Positions 60,001 through 64,000 of a stretch of DNA of 64,000 nucleotides are shown here, piece after piece. The stretch covers positions 83,501 through 147,500 of the forward strand of contig JAAOOA010000619.1 of the NCBI GenBank assembly GCA_012861695.1, given 5' to 3'. A program made the position numbers and the translations under genes. The notes under the pieces are model-generated. The model searched no databases. It saw only the letters and a list, made by a program, of their open reading frames with translations, and was not told the DNA's origin. How positions within the stretch are numbered: the stretch's first letter is position 1; each line of letters begins with the position of its first letter. The DNA is from Trematomus loennbergii (taxonomy: Eukaryota > Chordata > Actinopteri > Perciformes > Nototheniidae).

Positions 60001-61741
60001 AAGTCCTGCAGCGACGGCAGATGGAAGTTTTCTCTTTGGAGCGCTGAAGTCCAGCTGCAGGGAACACACAGAGATGATGTTATACTGAGGAACAGATAAC
60101 ACTTAATGGAAGTGGAGTGGTGCAGGAATGAGTCCAAAAACCCAGAAAATAGTCAGCCTTTTATCCTTCCTGTCCACAGGTCAATGCTTTCTGAATGTGT
60201 TTATGGTTGTTTTCTGAAATAAGGTCAAGAGATGTTTCTCCTACGACAAAAAATGCACCAGTAAATACCCCACTGGTGAATTTAAAAATGGAGGTTGCTA
60301 ACAAGTGTCATCACGCCCAACATTAGCCTCCTTTAGCTTAGCGGTGGTGACGTGAAGTCATGTGACCGTGCTGTAGTTCCTTTATAGCCCAACATTAGCC
60401 ACCTTTAGCTTAGCGGTGGTGACGTGAAGTCATGTGACCGTGCTGTAGTTTCCTTTATAGCCCAACATTAGACACCTTTAGCTTAGCGGTGGTGACGTGA
60501 AGTCATGTGACCGTGCTGTAGTTCCTTTATAGCCCAACATTAGCCACCTTTAGCTTAGCGGTGGTGGCGTGAAGTCATGTGACCGTGCTGTAGTTCCTTT
60601 ATAGCCCAACATTAGCCACCTTTAGCTTAGCGGTGGTGACGTGAAGTCATGTGACCGTGCTGTAGTTCCTTTATAGCCCAACATTAGCCTCCTTTAGCTT
60701 AGCGGTGGTGACGTGAAGTCATGTGACCGTGCTGTAGTTCCTTTATAGCCCAACATTAGCCTCCTTTAGCTTAGCGGTGGAGACGTGAAGTCATGTGACC
60801 GTGCTGTAGTTCCTTTATAGCCCAACATTAGCCACCTATAGCTTAGCGGTGGTGACGTGAAGTCATGTGACCGTGCTGTAGTTCCTTTATAGCCCAACAT
60901 TAGCCACCTTTAGCTTAGCGGTGTGACGTGAATCATGTGACCGTGCTGTAGTTCCTTTATAGCCCAACATTAGCCTCCTTTAGCTTAGCGGTGGTGACGT
61001 GAAGTCATGTGACCGTGCTGTAGTTCCTTTATAGCCCAACATTAGCCTCCTTTAGCTAGCGGTGGAGACGTGAAGTCATGTGACCGTGCTGTAGTTCCTT
61101 TATAGCCCAACATTAGCCACCTATAGCTTAGCGGTGGTGACGTGAAGTCATGTGACCGTGCTGTAGTTCCTTTATAGCCCAACATTAGCCACCTTTAGCT
61201 TAGCGGTGGTGACGTGAAGTCATGTGACCGTGCTGTAGTTCCTTTATAGCCCAACATTAGCCTCCTTTAGCTTAGCGGTGGTGACGTGAAGTCATGTGAC
61301 CGTGCTGTAGTTCCTTTATAGCCCAACATTAGCCTCCTTTAGCTTAGCGGTGGTGACGTGAAGTCATGTGACCGTGCTGTAGTTCCTTTATAGCCCAACG
61401 TTAGCTTTTTAACAGATAAGTATCATAAACGATGAAATTATTTCTTATTATATCCTATTGGCTTTTTTATGGAGGGAACCAGATAGATGCTGCCTTCAGG
61501 GTCATATCATATCATCCATGCACATTATTGAAGCTTTTAAAAGTTTCTTTACCCATGAAGGGGGATGCAGGGACGGTCAGGGGTCGGGGGGGAGAGTAGG
61601 AGGGAGTGGACTGCAGCAGGGTCATGTTGGAGGGAAACAGCAGCTCGCAACGACTGTTCTGACAGAAGAGGACGGACAGGAAGACGCCCGCCGTGCTGCT
61701 CTCATCGAACGAGGCGGCCATTCTCTGAAACATGGGTCCAC
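47467..61741 (-). CDS. ncaph: Condensin complex subunit 2 (NCAPH), 5' end outside window
   Basis: The kleisin of condensin I. It bridges the SMC2-SMC4 heads and carries the HEAT subunits during mitotic chromosome compaction. Twelve minus-strand exons are visible: 61741-61553, 60054-59973, 59869-59688, 58941-58797, 57892-57787, 56931-56814, 54764-54657, 53990-53865, 52144-52034, 51074-50999, 48600-48525, 47526-47467. Signature peptides are [149 protein letters not shown] and the C-terminal winged-helix end [12 protein letters not shown]. These follow the human protein in order. Exons for the N-terminal SMC2-binding part are missing and must lie beyond 64000. Frame breaks of 1-2 bases occur near 60035, 57853, 56897 and 51052. 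Several other exons are perfect and phase-consistent. Confidence 0.94.
47944..48132. mobile_element. TTAA MITE (AAGGTGGGGTAGGTAA family), deleted copy
   Basis: TTAA at both ends but only 189 bp. The termini and TTATCTCGTGCC-type core are present, and the GGAATGCTCTTAACATCC half is deleted. It lies in the last ncaph intron. Confidence 0.85.
48360..48480. mobile_element. Short retroelement-like tail
   Basis: TTTGTATAGCGCCTTTCAAG followed by AAGGCCGCTTTACATGG and an ACAAACAAACAA repeat. It is related in wording to the start of the inserts at 1537 and 4993. It lies in the last ncaph intron. Confidence 0.5.
48525..48600 (-). CDS. ncaph: ncaph penultimate exon
   Basis: Phase-2 join completes an Arg codon, then [20 protein letters not shown] and LANEK up to AAAAG|GTGACA. 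Matches the human MAQNLSIPLAF block. Confidence 0.95.
48726..49867. mobile_element. TTAA-flanked element with CCTGTTAAGCCC termini
   Basis: TTAACCTGTTAAGCCC on the left and its inverse GGGCTTAACAGGTTAA on the right, 1.14 kb apart, with TTAA at both edges. The termini and target site are piggyBac-like. No transposase frame survives. It lies between two ncaph exons. Confidence 0.85.
49945..50960. repeat. AGTACTT-type element with a short array
   Basis: About four inverted units (TACTTGAGTAAAAGTAGAAG, TACTCAGATCT) at 49960-50110, then about 700 bp of AT-rich DNA, then a matching end (AGTAGAAGTACTAAGAGTAG, ACTCAAGTAAAGTACCTC) at 50865-50960. Same family as 26430-27345. Confidence 0.65.
51180..51985. 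repeat. AT-rich 22-bp-type minisatellite split by a MITE
   Basis: Degenerate AAAGTTTGAATATTTTGAGA units at 51180-51444 resume at 51826-51985 on the far side of the MITE at 51445-51825. A related, cleaner array lies at 54100-54476. Both are in ncaph introns. Phe/Lys-rich frames are artefacts. Confidence 0.8.
51445..51825. mobile_element. TTAA MITE (AAGGTGGGGTAGGTAA family), copy 4
   Basis: TTAA at both ends, 381 bp, with AAGGTAGGGTAGGTAAGTTT and AATTACCTACCTTTAA. It interrupts the AT-rich minisatellite, so it inserted after that array formed. Confidence 0.87.
52034..52144 (-). CDS. ncaph: ncaph exon, [16 protein letters not shown]
   Basis: Thirty-seven intact codons between TTTCAG and [29 protein letters not shown] then [17 protein letters not shown]. 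It begins the C-terminal winged-helix domain that contacts SMC4. Near-identical to human at its start. Confidence 0.95.
52654..53122 (-). mobile_element. TTAA MITE (GGGACCTATCATGC family), copy 4
   Basis: TTAA ends, 469 bp, in reverse orientation to the other three copies. Body phrases CTGACGTCAGGA and TACATATGCCAGGCC are shared. The reverse frame is the same artefact as in copy 1. It lies in an ncaph intron. Confidence 0.87.
53865..53990 (-). CDS. ncaph: ncaph exon with the DITTYGE block, beside a (TG)n tract
   Basis: Forty-two codons, phase 0 at both ends, so skipping would keep frame. It encodes [19 protein letters not shown], a PPP run, [21 protein letters not shown] microsatellite ends about 18 bases before the acceptor. 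Confidence 0.92.
54008..54060. repeat. (CA)n microsatellite 5' of an ncaph exon
   Basis: About 53 bp of CA with one AACA break. On the transcribed minus strand it is a TG tract that ends 18 bases before the acceptor at 53990. Confidence 0.93.
54100..54476. repeat. 22-bp AT-rich minisatellite
   Basis: Units of GAATATTTTAAGAGAAAAGT plus two bases, alternating TTTGAATA/TCTGAATA. The first third is degenerate and 54290-54470 is regular. It lies in an ncaph intron. Confidence 0.85.
54811..55897. mobile_element. MITE with CCAGAGGCCTGTACTACGAAG termini
   Basis: CCAGAGGCCTGTACTACGAA on the left, and its inverse (TTCGTAGTACAGGCCTCTGG) on the right, 1.09 kb apart. I see no clean target duplication. 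Long inverted ends and a lack of coding content suggest a non-autonomous DNA transposon, perhaps Harbinger-like. It lies in an ncaph intron. Confidence 0.82.
55898..56780. other. Ncaph intron DNA, (ATCC)n-like patch and retro-like fragment
   Basis: ATCCATCTATCC-type simple repeat at 56085-56130. The stretch 56280-56650, with TGCTTCACTTTTAAAAG and GTAAAGCACTTTGGGCTGCG, ends like a decayed retroelement-derived fragment. No gene. Confidence 0.5.
57067..57667. mobile_element. hAT-like MITE with perfect 8-bp target duplication
   Basis: Termini CAGTGTTTCTCA and TGAGAAACACTG, 601 bp, flanked on both sides by AACTAGAT (57059-57066 and 57668-57675). The subterminal GGACCAC and GGTCGCTCACGGACCAC phrases are typical of this hAT type. 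No transposase. It lies in an ncaph intron. Confidence 0.93.
57940..58541. repeat. 37-bp minisatellite of unrelated sequence, about 16 copies
   Basis: Unit TACTTCTTACATGTTGAACA with CAAATACCTGTACTTTC. ACATGTTGAACAC and ACATTTTGAACCC variants alternate. The length equals the other 37-bp unit but the sequence differs. It lies in an ncaph intron, next to the exon at 57787. Confidence 0.94.
58797..58941 (-). CDS. ncaph: ncaph exon with the SYFSPRTM block
   Basis: Forty-eight intact codons after the phase-2 join: [48 protein letters not shown]. This is the most conserved central block of NCAPH. It ends at AAGC|GTGAGT. Confidence 0.93.
59688..59869 (-). CDS. ncaph: ncaph acidic middle exon
   Basis: Intact frame: [20 protein letters not shown], then a Glu/Asp-rich stretch, [20 protein letters not shown], and a Gly/Ser end up to GGGAG|GTAAGA. 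It matches the human segment around DQVFDINAE and joins the next exon in phase 2. Confidence 0.88.
60100..60314. mobile_element. Leader segment of the 72-bp-array repeat family
   Basis: GGAATGAGTCCAAAAACCC and TTCTGAATGTGTTTATGGTTG, then AAATAAGGTC, run into the 72-bp array exactly as at 32120-32235. GATGCTGCCTTCAGGGTC follows at 61487 as it does at 31601. Confidence 0.7.
60315..61405 (+). repeat. 72-bp minisatellite, array 3, about 15 copies
   Basis: Same unit and strand as 32236-33547. CTCC/CACC starts alternate, and a block with GTGGAGACG and CACCTATAG variants appears twice, 288 bases (four units) apart. It lies in an ncaph intron. Confidence 0.96.
61553..61741 (-). CDS. ncaph: ncaph exon with the [11 protein letters not shown] block
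   Basis: After a TTCCCCCAG acceptor it reads [19 protein letters not shown], then [20 protein letters not shown], up to an ATGG|GTAAAG donor. The first codons suggest one C is missing (GTGGACCCATG where VDPM would be expected). The 3' part is Pro/Ser-rich and diverged from human. Confidence 0.85.
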
Positions 61742-62199
61742 CTGGGGGAAGAGATTTATTAATATAGTCACATGAAAACAGGAGCAAGGTCAAAACATAT
61801 TTATATTGCACTCAAACAGAGTCCAGTAAAATGTCCTTCATATATGTTGGTTATCTGAACATGAGGATCAGTGAAAGGGGATTTAAATCTCTCAAATCCT
61901 GAGATGATAGCTTACTGACCCACGTCTAAACATTTATCTTACTCATCACAAGCAATCAGTCATTATTCAGCAGATATTTAATGTTTTTGAAGTTTTCACC
62001 ACTGATTGAATATTAAACTGGTCCCATAAACGATGGAAAAAGAGGAACTCAACCTGGAAATACCATTTAAAATATTCATTTTGAGTGTAAATAGGTCAAA
62101 TTAGATTGATTAATACCAGATAACAACAAGCAAACTTAAGGGAACACAACGCGATAGCAGGAGACCGAATAAAACCCACCGTTACCTTGAGTGTAATAT
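61742..62199 (-). other. Ncaph intron, nothing recognised
   Basis: AT-rich DNA upstream of the first visible ncaph exon. I found no further exon with the conserved N-terminal NCAPH blocks here. Confidence 0.5.
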
Positions 62200-63371
62200 C
62201 GGGGCTCAACGCTAACTTTTAAAAGTGGTTGCCAGGCTGGTTGCCAGCATCAGCTTTTGGTTGCCAAAACTGAAAATACAGTTGCCATTTTTAGTCACCT
62301 ATATTTTAAATAATTAGATACTATACATCACTTAAAATGAAAATGTGACACAAAATGTTCAAATGCTTTACAATAAGTATTAACACAATTATTGAAACTT
62401 AAGTGGTAGTAAACTTGTCCACCCTCAATTGCTGGTATACAAAATACCAGTAGTGCAGCTGTACCCTCACAAATGAATTGAGCAAGTCACTAGTTTCTTG
62501 GTCATCCGTTGTCTCCCTTTCAAATGTGGGTTTTCTTGACCTTGTGCTGACCCCCACCATAGATCCACTGGCCCTTCAGCATTGAAGTCTTGACCTCTGT
62601 GCTGACCCCCACCATAGATCCACTGGCCCTTCAGCATTGAAGTCTTGATTGGCCAGACTAATACATTTCTAATGTTAAATAAATGAAAAACCATTCACAG
62701 TTAAGATTAGATATTAATTATTAATGCTGTAAAATTACCTTTAATATGTCTAACTATATTTAAAATGTGTTACCTTTTTATAGAAGTGATTATATTTGTA
62801 TGCCAATATTTTCCTATGGTAAAGTTTCGTTTAGCACTTTATTTTGGTAGTAATAAGATCGGGACTCTTATTTTGAAGGAACTTTTACCGGAAGTGAATG
62901 CACAACGGAGCAGAATGTACATCGCCTCCAAGACTTTACACATTCCTCTTTGCTTTCGTTCGGGTTCATCTTGCGCTTTATCAGTTGAATCACTTTGAAC
63001 ATTCGTTTGAGATGTTGACGGGTTGGCCGAACTTTTACCCCACAGTCAAACAACTTAATTTGCTTCGCCATTTTTTGTAAAACAAACACACCGCGCACGC
63101 GAGTAAACGTGCATCGCTTTCGGCTCCGTAATCACACCAATGCACGTGCAACTTAAGTATCAGGTTCCGACTGGTCCACAACAATAATTAAATATCACTC
63201 TTAATACAACAAATAATTAACATTTATCTATTTTGGGTGCACATTTAGCCGTTTGCTGTTCTTATTTCTTTATGTTAAAAAGTGGTTGCCACTGATGGCA
63301 ACCAAAGGCCAAGAAGTGGTTGACATTTTTTCTGAATGGATGCCAATGGCAACCGTTACTGTCGAGCCCTG
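62200..63371 (-). mobile_element. Decayed hAT-like transposon
   Basis: Ends GGGGCTCAACGCTAAC (left) and, inverted, CAGGGCTCGACAGTAAC (right) resemble hAT termini. GTGGTTGCC-type direct and inverted phrases recur inside both ends. On the minus strand a frame starting MAKQIKLFDCGVKVRPTRQH looks like the N-terminus of a hAT transposase, but no catalytic part follows. A 56-bp unit at 62535-62645 is tandemly doubled. No clean 8-bp target duplication. Confidence 0.6.
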
Positions 63372-64000
63372 AATATATACTTATATACTAGGAAATATAG
63401 TATTTACTACCGTTATCTTCCAGCTATATCCTACACTACTTTCTCAGGATCCGAAGTCAAATGTAATACCTTTTATAAGACCCTTTCCATACATTTTTAA
63501 GACCTCTTCGCCACTTCGAGTTTTAACCGGTACATTGGCGACACACTTTACCTCACATTTACTATATACAGTATTGATTGTCCTTCCTCCTTATCTTCCA
63601 ACCATTTGGACACAAACTTGCATTTCCCATAACGATGTTGTTTAACAACCGGCGTAAACGGACCTTTGCGCGCTATCAAGCAGGGAGCGTGCGATGTCCT
63701 GTTCAGATGACGTCAAATCCAACGGGATGCCATAATAAACTACACAGAATCACACTACACACCTACGCAATGATTACATTCAGGCAGACTGTAGAATACA
63801 ACCTCTTTGGACAATTTATATACTTATTGAAAACTAGCTACAAAATAAAACCTTGGAAAATGCCGTTTAATACTTTTTAATAGCCTTCATTTTCACTAAA
63901 TTGATCAACTTTTAATACTTTTCAAGACCCCGCGGACACCCTGCTTCTACTTACTTAATTGTCTTTCTTTATGCTGCTACTAACTTGTTACTTTAAAAAG
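63372..64000. other. Window end, nothing recognised
   Basis: AT-rich sequence. The 100-codon plus-strand frame at 63578 has no domain or splice context. It is presumably the continuing ncaph intron or upstream DNA. Confidence 0.45.

Noticed and set aside
62195..63379. 8-bp target duplication for the hAT relic
   Set aside because: Flanks TGTAATAT and AATATATA share only a short AT core, so a true duplication cannot be claimed.
63578..63880. 100-codon plus-strand frame near the window end
   Set aside because: No domain, signal peptide or splice context. The region is probably ncaph intron or flank.

Overview
The window looks like teleost fish DNA, probably percomorph. Three multi-exon vertebrate genes lie on the minus strand, embedded in dense families of short TTAA-flanked MITEs, hAT-like and Harbinger-like elements and minisatellites typical of bony-fish genomes. 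There is no sign of bacterial or viral gene organisation. Most open frames are by-products of tandem repeats or transposons. The real genes are split into short exons, which I located by splice sites plus family similarity.

Layout. Positions 1-16745 are one block of a 19-bp satellite, interrupted twice (1537-2215, 4993-5673) by nearly identical retroelement-like segments. From 16746 to 18523 I recognise no gene. A class I cytokine receptor gene (minus, 25385 to 19611, nine candidate exons) carries TTAA elements and a 57-bp minisatellite in its introns. A 37-bp minisatellite inside a TTAA element lies just past its 3' end. vamp8 (minus, 41612 to 29815, three coding exons, all intact) follows. 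Its introns hold 37-bp, 57-bp and 72-bp arrays, a Harbinger-like MITE and an orphan exon-like segment. Between vamp8 and ncaph (41613-47466) lies a nest of transposons, including a head-to-head pair of THAP-type elements inserted in a TTAA element. ncaph (condensin I kleisin subunit, minus) occupies 61741 to 47467. Twelve exons are visible and its 5' exons lie beyond the window. From 61742 to 64000 there is a decayed hAT-like element and otherwise nothing recognisable.

The three genes share orientation but not a pathway: cytokine signalling at the plasma membrane, late-endosome/lysosome membrane fusion, and mitotic chromosome condensation. What unifies the window is its repeat biology. Several MITE families carry tandem arrays inside them, and the same arrays recur at two or three loci, some in opposite orientation. 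Many coding exons of the receptor and ncaph contain single 1-2 base frame breaks, some at homopolymers, while splice sites and family residues are preserved. I read these mainly as uncorrected long-read assembly errors rather than gene death, but the sequence alone cannot prove it.
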